Source: JAKFEW01 sp036675505 (GTDB lineage: Bacteria > Cyanobacteriota > Sericytochromatia > S15B-MN24 > JAQBPE01). From it: a stretch of DNA of 64,000 nt. The translations under genes were made by a program, and so were the position numbers. Below, piece by piece: positions 57,880-64,000 of this stretch (the first letter of the stretch is position 1; each line of letters starts with the position of its first letter). Below the pieces are notes generated by a model, which had not been told where the DNA came from, did no database searches, and saw only the letters and a program-made list of their open reading frames with translations. The stretch is from the NCBI GenBank assembly GCA_036675505.1, contig JAKFEW010000141.1, positions 190,812-254,811 of the forward strand, in the 5' to 3' direction.

Positions 57880-59115
57880 ATGGGTGACACGACCTACAAC
57901 GCCGGCGCTGCGCACGCTTCGGTACCCAAGTACCGGCTATTCCGCACGCAGCCTGCGGGCGGCGCTTCCGCGGGCGCGCCTGCGTACACCAGCGACGCGC
58001 TGAACCTGAACCCGGCCGGCGGCGCTGGTGATCCGAACTACCAGGCGATGGTCCAGCAGACGGATCAGCTCATGCGCTCGGCCAACCCGGCCGATCGGTA
58101 TCGGGCGATCGTGAACATGACCAAGATGCAGCCGCAGGATGCGATTCCGCGCCTGCAGTCGATCACCCAGACGCCCGGCATGGACCAGCAGACGGTCCAG
58201 TTGGCGAGCGAGGCGCTGCGCGTGATGTCGCAGATGGCCCAGCAGCCCCCCGGCCAGCAGCCGCAGCCTGGTCAGCAGCCTCAGCCGCAGCCTGGCTACA
58301 ACCAGCAGCCGCAGCCCGGTCAGCAGCAGCAGCCGCAGCCTGGCTACAACCAGCCGCCGCTTTATGCTTCGGTGCCTCAGCAGCCTGCCCAGCAGCCCGC
58401 GTACAACCCCGGCGTGGCCGTCGGCCCGATGAGCCAGGACGACGCGGCGATGACGCTCCAGCTCCTCCAGCCCGAGCTGGCGATGGGCGGCGACAACGCG
58501 GTCAACGCGATCCGCCAGCTGGTGGCCCTGCAGGCCGCCAACCCCGGCATGAAGGATCACGTCTTCAACCTGCTCCTGAACCACATCTACCACAAGGCCG
58601 ACTCGAGCCTCCCCGAAGCGATCCGGGCGATCGCCTCGATGAACGACCCGCGGGCGTTGCCGTACCTCAGTGCGGTCGCGCGGCACCCCGGCGTCGGCGA
58701 GGACGCTCGCCAGGCCGCCATGGCGGCGGTCCAGGCCAACGCGCGTCAGCCCGGCGGTCAGCCAGGCGTGGCGTCGACGGGGGGCCAGGCGAGCATCGAA
58801 TACATCCGGATGATGGAAGGCAAGCTGCACCAGAACGGTCAGACCGCCATCGAGGCGCTCGCCGAGATGCGGCAGGCCCTCGGCGCGGATCCGCGCGCGC
58901 AGTCGCCTGCGCGTCAGGAGATCGTCCGCGTGTTGCTGACCTACGTCGCCACCAAGGCAGAGCCGACGGCGCTGCTTGGGTGCACGCAGATGCTGGGCGA
59001 GATGAAGGCGCGCGAAGCGTTGCCTTACCTCGGGGCGCTCTCGCGCAACCCGGCCGTGGGCGAAGATGTCCGGCGGACGGCGACGGCCGTCGCCCGCCAG
59101 ATCATGCAGCCCTGA
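57880..59115 (+). CDS. HEAT-like protein with Gln/Pro-rich linker
   Basis: The 411-residue protein has no signal peptide; GAAGGAGGA precedes its ATG. Helical repeats are seen at about 50-120 and 185-411, with units such as DSSLPEAIRAIASMNDPRALPYLSAVARHP and KAREALPYLGALSRNPAVGEDVR that look like HEAT repeats. Between them is a Gln/Pro-rich linker (about 120-180) with two copies of QPQPGYNQ. It is in an operon with the 88-aa protein. A scaffold binding partner proteins is plausible. Confidence 0.62.
   Translation: MGDTTYNAGAAHASVPKYRLFRTQPAGGASAGAPAYTSDALNLNPAGGAGDPNYQAMVQQTDQLMRSANPADRYRAIVNMTKMQPQDAIPRLQSITQTPGMDQQTVQLASEALRVMSQMAQQPPGQQPQPGQQPQPQPGYNQQPQPGQQQQPQPGYNQPPLYASVPQQPAQQPAYNPGVAVGPMSQDDAAMTLQLLQPELAMGGDNAVNAIRQLVALQAANPGMKDHVFNLLLNHIYHKADSSLPEAIRAIASMNDPRALPYLSAVARHPGVGEDARQAAMAAVQANARQPGGQPGVASTGGQASIEYIRMMEGKLHQNGQTAIEALAEMRQALGADPRAQSPARQEIVRVLLTYVATKAEPTALLGCTQMLGEMKAREALPYLGALSRNPAVGEDVRRTATAVARQIMQP
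58250..58360 (+). repeat. Gln/Pro tandem repeat tract
   Basis: Units CCGCAGCCTGG(C)TACAACCAG recur, coding for QPQPGYNQ within the HEAT-like protein. Confidence 0.75.
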
Positions 59116-59182
59116 TCAGGCGGATTTATTTGGACCCAATTAAAAGTCCATTAATTCGTGCAAGGTGAAAACACCGCGACGG

Positions 59183-59258
59183 TATATACCTCGTGTAAGC
59201 GGTGGAGATTAGGCCCACAGTGGTTGGGCGCCCGCTCTACCGGCAGAGCGCCCTACCA
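59183..59258 (+). promoter_or_regulatory. -10 and leader hairpin of the 84-aa gene
   Basis: TATATA (59183-59188) is followed by a leader of about 85 nt. It contains a 13-bp hairpin (59221-59258: TGGT, GGGC, GCTCT paired with AGAGC, GCCC, ACCA, one mismatch and a 4-nt bulge) just ahead of GAGGAGG. The AT-rich stretch 59120-59160 with TTAATT patches is unusual here. Confidence 0.45.
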
Positions 59259-59280
59259 TAGATAGAGGAGGAATGAGAAA

Positions 59281-59535
59281 ATGGGTATCGGCAACAACAC
59301 GGCCTCGAACCAGATCGACAACCTGAACGCCCAATTCGATCTCAACAAGCGCACCAGCAAGATCGTCACGGACATGCAGGGCCTTGCGGAAGAAGTCCGC
59401 AACGGTGCGAAGGGCGAGCGCCTCCAGCAGATTCAGCTCCTGATGCAGGACCTCCAGCGCGACCTGGAAGTCATGAAGCAGATGGAAGAGTCGATGAAGA
59501 AGGCGATGGAGAGCATCAACAAGTTCCCGCAGTAA
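59281..59535 (+). CDS. Small helical-hairpin protein, 84 aa (needle-like size)
   Basis: Two long amphipathic helices (about residues 8-40 and 46-82) are joined by a NGAKGE turn; the second helix is RLQQIQLLMQDLQRDLEVMK and continues as a Met/Glu-rich coiled coil. Size and shape equal type III secretion needle subunits and WXG100 proteins, though no WXG or needle motif is present. No signal peptide. The gene is flanked by strong RNA hairpins on both sides (59221-59258 and 59577-59608), implying a stable short mRNA and high expression. GAGGAGG 9 nt before the ATG. Function unknown. Confidence 0.65.
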   Translation: MGIGNNTASNQIDNLNAQFDLNKRTSKIVTDMQGLAEEVRNGAKGERLQQIQLLMQDLQRDLEVMKQMEESMKKAMESINKFPQ

Positions 59536-59576
59536 CGCGACGAACTGTTCGACGCAAACCAAGCAAAACTCAGCAG

Positions 59577-59608
59577 ATTGGGTGCCGGACATCGTCCGCG
59601 CACCCAAT
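59577..59608 (+). terminator. Strong hairpin after the 84-aa gene
   Basis: ATTGGGTGC plus CGGAC, ATC loop, GTCCG, one bulged C and GCACCCAAT: 14 base pairs. It is followed by TGTGCTG rather than a T-run, so it may stabilise the 3' end as much as terminate. Confidence 0.55.
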
Positions 59609-59679
59609 TGTGCTGTATGGGGGCGCCAACCGGGGCCAGATACGCGCGTACGCCCTAGTACGGAGAGGGTGCGAGCGGG

Positions 59680-59685
59680 TATAAG
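59680..59685 (+). promoter_or_regulatory. -10 (TATAAG) of the 59718-61854 operon
   Basis: GCGGGTATAAGG, the same box as at 6500. The leader is about 26 nt with GAGGGAGGG. Confidence 0.45.
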
Positions 59686-59717
59686 GTCGTCAGACGAGAC
59701 GAGGGAGGGAAATCCCC

Positions 59718-59942
59718 ATGAGCATTTACGGTGCCGTCGCCGACGGCGCGCAGACCGTCAGGAGGTATCACAACCTCTGGCATGGCGTCGCGCTGTCCAG
59801 CGCCGACGCGGAGCCGCATGCCGCCTCTGCCGCGGACTTGCAGAAGCGCCAGCTCCAGATCATCAAGGCGAACCAGGAGCTCACTTACGCCAACGACGTG
59901 TTCGCCCTGATCATCAAGAGCCTCCGGGATCTGCAACCATAA
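59718..59942 (+). CDS. Small helical protein, 74 aa (unknown)
   Basis: An N-terminal helix (GAVADGAQTVRRYHNLWHGV) and a long C-terminal helix (AADLQKRQLQIIKANQELTY continuing ANDVFALIIKSLRDL) flank a loop SADAEPHAAS. The C-terminal helix, with aromatic-Asn-x-hydrophobic spacing and KSLRDL, looks like the end of injectisome needle or flagellar rod proteins, but only in pattern. No signal peptide. GAGGGAGGG precedes the ATG. It starts an operon with the two coiled-coil proteins that follow. Confidence 0.6.
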   Translation: MSIYGAVADGAQTVRRYHNLWHGVALSSADAEPHAASAADLQKRQLQIIKANQELTYANDVFALIIKSLRDLQP

Positions 59943-59984
59943 ACCCGTTCTCAACCTCGGTCGGGACAGAAAGAGGAGTCGGTC

Positions 59985-61079
59985 GTGGCAGAAGGCCTCA
60001 CGCACAACCAGCAGCTTAAGAACGCCGAACTCGAGCTCGAGAAGCTCGAACAGCGGCGGAAAGAAACGATCAAGCGCATGTTGAGCTCCGTGCGCAGCGT
60101 GCAGGCGCTGATCGACTTCGCCGACAAGGAGCTGAAGAAGCTGCAGTCCCAGCCGCCGAGCGAGCAGCGGGATCTGGCCATCTACAAGAACGAGCTGCGG
60201 AAGCAAGGCGCCCTGGCCAACCTGGACACCCTGCAGCGCCTCTCGTCGATCGATCTGACCCGCGGCATCCCGGCCGCCGTGGTCACCCAGGTCGACAACA
60301 ACTGTCTCAAGACCCAGTACATCACCACCGAGTACTACCTCGCCAACTATCGGCGCATCGGGAAGCTCATCGAGCAGGCCCTCGCCAACGACGCGGCCCC
60401 GGCCGAGGCCAGCGAGCCCACCGGCGGCGAGCTCCCCAGGAAGGGCACCGGCTCCCTGCCCGTCCGCCCGACGCCCGGCCTGCCCGGTGCCGGTCGCCCG
60501 ACGCCTGGCGTCCGGCCGCCGCTGCCGCGTCCCGGCGCTGCCGGCCCCGGCCTGCCGCAGCGTCCCGCCATGCCGCCTCGCCCCGGCGTCCCTTCGCCGT
60601 CCCGGACGGGCCCGCTGCCCGTCGCGCGGCCCGGCTCCGGCCCGCTCCAACCCCGCACGGCCACCGGCGCGTTGCGGGGCACGGGCAACCTCGAGGCGGA
60701 TGCCGAGCTGCTGAAATTGCTGCGCGAGGCCGCGGGGAACCCGGGCGAGAAGCCGAAGCTCATGATGTTGCTCGACAAGTACCGCGACCTCGAGAGCACG
60801 CTCGAGCCACTGCGTTCTTCGGCGCCAGGCCAGCTGTCGATCGAATTGAAGGACGCGCTGCCGATGATCCGGCAGGTCGGCGGCAAGGTCTATTACCTGA
60901 ACCGGGCAGCGGCAGCCCTGGGCCCGCTGGGCGACAAGCTTCAGCTCGAGCAGGGCGAGCCGGATCCCGGCGTGGCCCAGCTGCTGAACGAGATCGGTGG
61001 CGAGGAGCGCGCGCCCGCGACTGCGGAGCCGCCGGCTTCGTCGCTCGGAGACCGCTTGAAGTCGCTCTTCAAGGCTTGA
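59985..61079 (+). CDS. Coiled-coil protein with GTGxL-type disordered linker
   Basis: The 364-residue protein starts with GTG 59985 (GAGGAG 6 nt upstream). Residues 5-130 are helical with a coiled coil (NAELELEKLEQRRKETIKRM). Residues 140-235 form a Pro/Gly/Arg-rich linker with GTGSLP, RTGPLP, GSGPLQ, ATGALR and GTGNLE, matching the tail units of PilT at 20068. The rest is helical. The C-terminus ends in GDRLKSLFKA, similar to the next protein. No signal peptide. Function unknown; the shared motif suggests a common partner. Confidence 0.6.
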   Translation: MAEGLTHNQQLKNAELELEKLEQRRKETIKRMLSSVRSVQALIDFADKELKKLQSQPPSEQRDLAIYKNELRKQGALANLDTLQRLSSIDLTRGIPAAVVTQVDNNCLKTQYITTEYYLANYRRIGKLIEQALANDAAPAEASEPTGGELPRKGTGSLPVRPTPGLPGAGRPTPGVRPPLPRPGAAGPGLPQRPAMPPRPGVPSPSRTGPLPVARPGSGPLQPRTATGALRGTGNLEADAELLKLLREAAGNPGEKPKLMMLLDKYRDLESTLEPLRSSAPGQLSIELKDALPMIRQVGGKVYYLNRAAAALGPLGDKLQLEQGEPDPGVAQLLNEIGGEERAPATAEPPASSLGDRLKSLFKA

Positions 61080-61086
61080 GTCGGTC

Positions 61087-61854
61087 ATGGCGCGTGAATT
61101 GAGCCCCGCGGAGCTGGAGTCCTGGAAGGCGCTCGCCAAGGGCATCTACCAGACCCAGCAGAAGCTCCTGCAGAAGCGGAAAGAGCTCCAGGCCCTCGCG
61201 CAGACGGCGGACCAGAAGCTCCGCTCCGTGCACCCCGACGCCAGCCTGCGCGGGATCGCCTTCCTGATGCTCCAGAAGCGCCTGGCCGAAATCAGCCTCG
61301 CGCAGATGGAGGTCTTCCCGCTGGAGGCGAAGGTGCTCCAGCCGGTGCCGGCGCTGAAGTCGCCGCTGTACGAGGCGCGCAACCTCGAGCTCACGCTGAT
61401 CAACCTGCAATTCGACCAGCTGATCTACGGCCACCTCGCCGACGTCGTCGAGCCTGAATTGGCCGCGCTTGCGGCGGACGAGCCGGCCGGCGCTGTCGCG
61501 CTGGCGGGCTGGGCGGAAGAGCGCGAGCGCACGGCGGCGAGCGCCGAGCGCCGCGACCAGTGGGGCCGCTTCCTGTTCGATTTCAAGACCTTCGATCAGG
61601 CCCTGGCCACGGCCCTCGCCGACCGGGCCGCTGAGGCGCCGCCGGAAAACAACGTCGACTACCTCAACCGGCTCAAGACGATGAAGATCCCGGCGCTCAG
61701 CGGCCTGGCCTACCGGGTCGGGACGGCGCTCAAGGCGATTTCGGACAGCGAGGCGCTGGTCAAGGCGACCACGGCCGAGCTGCGAAACGTGCCGTTGGGC
61801 AAGGCCGGCCGGCCGCTCACGGATCGCCTCAAGACCATCTTCAAGCCGCATTGA
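61087..61854 (+). CDS. Coiled-coil protein sharing a C-terminal DRLKxxFK peptide
   Basis: The 255-residue, largely helical protein begins 7 bp after the previous gene. Its N-terminal coiled coil (IYQTQQKLLQKRKELQALAQ) and last residues (LTDRLKTIFKPH) resemble those of the upstream neighbour (LGDRLKSLFKA). The shared end may be a sorting or docking signal. No family or enzyme motif recognised. A weak Shine-Dalgarno precedes ATG 61087, so translation may depend on coupling to the gene before it. Confidence 0.6.
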   Translation: MARELSPAELESWKALAKGIYQTQQKLLQKRKELQALAQTADQKLRSVHPDASLRGIAFLMLQKRLAEISLAQMEVFPLEAKVLQPVPALKSPLYEARNLELTLINLQFDQLIYGHLADVVEPELAALAADEPAGAVALAGWAEERERTAASAERRDQWGRFLFDFKTFDQALATALADRAAEAPPENNVDYLNRLKTMKIPALSGLAYRVGTALKAISDSEALVKATTAELRNVPLGKAGRPLTDRLKTIFKPH

Positions 61855-61896
61855 GCGGCGCGCCTCGAGCATCGACACTGTCCCTGTGCTGACCCC

Positions 61897-63576
61897 GTGC
61901 TGAGCCGTCCGTCCGTCGAGACCTTTCTGGTGGCCTACTTCGCGGCGCGGCGGGACGCGGAAGCCGGTGAGGCCTTGCTGGCGCTGCACGCGCCGTCGGC
62001 GAGCCTGCTGGTGGCGGATCGCGAGGCGGGTCCGGAAGCCGGAGCGTTGCCGGCTTCGGAGCGCCAGGCGAGCCTGGATCCGGCGACGTATGCGGCCTCG
62101 CACCGGCGGGCGGTGGAGGCGCAGCGGGCAGGCGACCTGGCTTTCCCGCTCGCGGGTGCGCTGGAGCTCGCGAGCTGGGAGGCGGATGCGGCTGGTCCGG
62201 CGGACCCGGTGGGCGATCGCGGGGTGGCGTGGGTTCGGCATGACGACCCCGAGCGAGGCGCCTCGCTGTGGGTGGCCTGCGGGCTGCTGGCGGTCGAGGC
62301 GGACGAGGCGGAAGGGGCGGGCGCCGTGCGGCTGGCCTGGAGCGTGCTGGCCGAGCGGCCCGAGGCGCTGGAATTCGAGCGCGGGCAGGCACTCGGGCTC
62401 GCGGAGTTCCCGGCGCTGCGCGGGCAGAGCGGCCGCCCCAACCGCGACTGGCTGGACGTGGCCTACCGGCGCCGCCACCGCGTGGGCCGGCCGCCCCTGC
62501 TCTTCCTCGAAGGCGCCCGCTTCTCCTGCCAGGGCTCGGGCGATTGCTGCAAGATGGCCTGGGAGGTGACCGTCGAGCCGGAGGCGCAGGACCTCATCGA
62601 CGCGCTGCCCTGGGAGCGCATCGCGCCCGAGCTCGTGGGCACGAAGCTCACGCCGAAGGAGGACGGGCAGCTGATCCTCAAAGGGCGCGAGGAGACCTGC
62701 CGGTTCCTCGATGAGAAAGACCACTGCCGGATCCACGGCTACCTGGGCACGCCCGTCTTCTCGACGTGCGTCGCTTATCCCTACCGCTTCACCGAGACGC
62801 CCGATGGCGTCGCCGTGAGCCACAGCTTCTACTGCGGCAGCGTGCGCGAGGCCTGCGGCGCCCCGCTCGAGGCCCAGGCGCCGAACATCTATGATCGGCT
62901 GCTCGGCTCGGGGATGTTGGGCGCGCCGGAGGCCCTGCGCCTGGCGCCTGCGCGATCGGTGGACTGGCCGGCGTTCCGGGAGCTGGAAGCGACGATGCGC
63001 GAGGTGCTCGGGCGTGCGGATCGGCCGATGGCGGACAGGCTGTGGATCGTGTCGCGTCTGCTCGAAGCCCGCCTGGCGGGTGAAGATGCCGCCTCCGACC
63101 GCTTCGAGGACGAGGATCCGCCGCCGCTCGATGAAGGTGAGCACGCGATCGCGACGATCTACGCCTCGTTCCTGCTGAACGCGATCTCCAACCTGACGCC
63201 CGCGCTCGCGCCGCTCGAAGGCTTCACGTGGTCGGGCACGCCGCTTCAAGATGAGCGCTTCGTCGCGAAGTGGCTCGAGACGCTCCACTTCTCCAAGGAG
63301 TTCTCGTACCACTATGATCTGGTCACCGCCCACACCGTGACCGTCCTGCTCTATGCCGCCGCGCTGGCCCTCGAGCAGGCCCACGGCGGCCGCATCCCCG
63401 AGGACGTGCGGGCGCGGCTCGGCGGGCTGACTGGCCACCGCCTGCTGGTCCGCGGCCTCGACTACCTGTTCGAGCGGGCGCCGTTCCTACGGGAGTTCGT
63501 CGCGAACCCCGATTCCGCCAAGCTCTTCACGCGGCTCTACCGCCCGGCGGCTCGCACGGAAGCGCCTACTTGCTGA
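61897..63576 (+). CDS. YkgJ/FliB-like cysteine-cluster protein
   Basis: The 559-residue protein starts with GTG 61897. The middle part (about residues 205-340) has the zinc/iron-chelating YkgJ-type pattern: FSCQGSGDCCKMAW, CRFLDEKDHCRIHGYLGTPVFSTCVAYPYRF, and SFYCGSVREACG. This layout is shared with FliB, the flagellin lysine N-methylase, so a metal-dependent modification enzyme is possible. The N-terminal 190 residues are Ala/Glu-rich and unrecognised; the C-terminus is helical. It follows the putative filament genes. The stop overlaps the start of a second copy by 7 nt. Confidence 0.7.
   Translation: MLSRPSVETFLVAYFAARRDAEAGEALLALHAPSASLLVADREAGPEAGALPASERQASLDPATYAASHRRAVEAQRAGDLAFPLAGALELASWEADAAGPADPVGDRGVAWVRHDDPERGASLWVACGLLAVEADEAEGAGAVRLAWSVLAERPEALEFERGQALGLAEFPALRGQSGRPNRDWLDVAYRRRHRVGRPPLLFLEGARFSCQGSGDCCKMAWEVTVEPEAQDLIDALPWERIAPELVGTKLTPKEDGQLILKGREETCRFLDEKDHCRIHGYLGTPVFSTCVAYPYRFTETPDGVAVSHSFYCGSVREACGAPLEAQAPNIYDRLLGSGMLGAPEALRLAPARSVDWPAFRELEATMREVLGRADRPMADRLWIVSRLLEARLAGEDAASDRFEDEDPPPLDEGEHAIATIYASFLLNAISNLTPALAPLEGFTWSGTPLQDERFVAKWLETLHFSKEFSYHYDLVTAHTVTVLLYAAALALEQAHGGRIPEDVRARLGGLTGHRLLVRGLDYLFERAPFLREFVANPDSAKLFTRLYRPAARTEAPTC
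61915..62300 (+). repeat. Tandem duplication, copy 1 (5' part of YkgJ-like gene)
   Basis: Highly similar to 63588-63970, differing at roughly one base in fifteen or fewer by eye. Confidence 0.85.
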
Positions 63577-64000
63577 GCCGAGCGGCGGTTGAATCTTTTC
63601 TGGTGGCCTACTTCGCGGCGCGGCGGGACGCGGAGGCCGGTGAGGCCTTGCTGGCGCTGCACGCGCCGTCGGCGAGCCTGCTGGTGACGGATCGCGAGGC
63701 GGGTCCGGAAGCCGGAGCGTTGGCGGCTTCGGAGCGTCAGGCGAGCCTGGATCCAGCGATGTATGCGGCTTCGCACCGGCGGGCGGTGGAGGCCCAGCGG
63801 GCAGGCGACCCGGCGTTCCCGCTCGCGGGCGCGCTGGAGCTCGCGAGCTGGGAGGCGGATGCGGCTGGCCCGGCGGACCCGGTGGGCGATCGCGGGGTGG
63901 CGTGGGTTCGGCATGACGACCCCGAGCGGGGCGCGTCGCTGTGGGTGGCCTGCGGGCTGGTGGCGGACGGGGCGGATGGGGCGGTCGAGACGGACGAGGC
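63570..64000 (+). CDS. Second YkgJ/FliB-like gene (3' end beyond window)
   Basis: TTG 63570 begins LLSRAAVESFLVAYFAARRD, nearly identical to the N-terminus of the preceding gene, and continues in frame to the window edge (143 codons). Most changes are single bases; the sequence diverges slightly towards the end (LVADGADGAVETDEA). The start lies inside the last codons of the first copy (TTGCTGA), so translation is coupled. The cysteine cluster is not yet reached. It is a recent tandem duplicate. Confidence 0.8.
   Translation, partial: MLSRAAVESFLVAYFAARRDAEAGEALLALHAPSASLLVTDREAGPEAGALAASERQASLDPAMYAASHRRAVEAQRAGDPAFPLAGALELASWEADAAGPADPVGDRGVAWVRHDDPERGASLWVACGLVADGADGAVETDE
63588..63970 (+). 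repeat. Tandem duplication, copy 2
   Basis: Partner of 61915-62300; the copies are about 1.67 kb apart, one gene length. Confidence 0.85.

Noticed and set aside
1..64000. tRNA, rRNA, insertion sequence or prophage genes
   Set aside because: No cloverleaf TPsiC-loop pattern, rRNA-like stretch, transposase, integrase or phage structural gene was noticed on either strand.

Overview
The window is GC-rich bacterial chromosome, densely packed with genes on both strands. I count 53 protein genes, two of them cut by the window ends, and see no rRNA, tRNA, CRISPR array, transposase or phage module. The lineage can only be inferred. A stand-alone DprA/SLOG-type protein (40452-40964) looks like a family I associate with Cyanobacteria, there is a ChlP-like geranylgeranyl reductase (51509-52873) and a Ycf48/BNR-like propeller lipoprotein (54278-56056), and type IV pilus genes sit beside a flagellar-rod-like gene. 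No photosynthesis genes are seen. A non-photosynthetic relative of Cyanobacteria such as Sericytochromatia is my best guess, with low to moderate confidence.

Left part (1-22.5 kb): a divergent FAD monooxygenase / EamA transporter pair; a three-gene molybdenum hydroxylase operon (FAD, 2Fe-2S and Mo subunits); a small Cro-type regulator; two near-duplicate lipoproteins with an unrelated lipoprotein between them; a GH2 glycosidase converging on RlpA across a perfect 20-bp terminator stem; three overlapping prepilin genes; Sua5; an MshEN-like protein; arginase; a RecA/KaiC-like ATPase; then a PilT ATPase with a repetitive tail.

Middle (22.6-43.9 kb): a MalT/SARP-type ATPase regulator of 1073 residues; two translationally coupled NHL-propeller lipoproteins that share an odd LVSRTR peptide repeat; HU; large lipoproteins with carboxypeptidase-regulatory-like and IPT/TIG-like domains; a phospholipase-D/cardiolipin synthase; a hotdog thioesterase; the DprA-like protein; PcrA helicase.

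Right part (43.9-64 kb): two tandem von Willebrand D / EF-hand proteins without Sec signal peptides, a divergent PlsC-type acyltransferase, a LysM amidase also without a signal peptide, a geranylgeranyl reductase and a TerB-like protein. A run of mostly unrecognised genes follows, all on the plus strand: a FlgE/FlgG-like rod protein coupled to a lipoprotein, two HEAT-like proteins, three very small helical proteins (88, 84 and 74 aa), two coiled-coil proteins with a shared C-terminal peptide, and a tandem pair of YkgJ/FliB-like cysteine-cluster proteins. This run is the best candidate for an undescribed system, possibly a surface filament or export apparatus with the signal-peptide-less VWD proteins and amidase as clients. 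That link is inference.

Two themes recur. Local tandem duplication, with near-identical DNA stretches inside otherwise diverged copies, is seen for four gene pairs. Several genes have a TANNNT -10 hexamer only 6-7 nt before the start codon, which indicates leaderless mRNAs, including one palindromic -10 that appears to serve two divergent leaderless genes.
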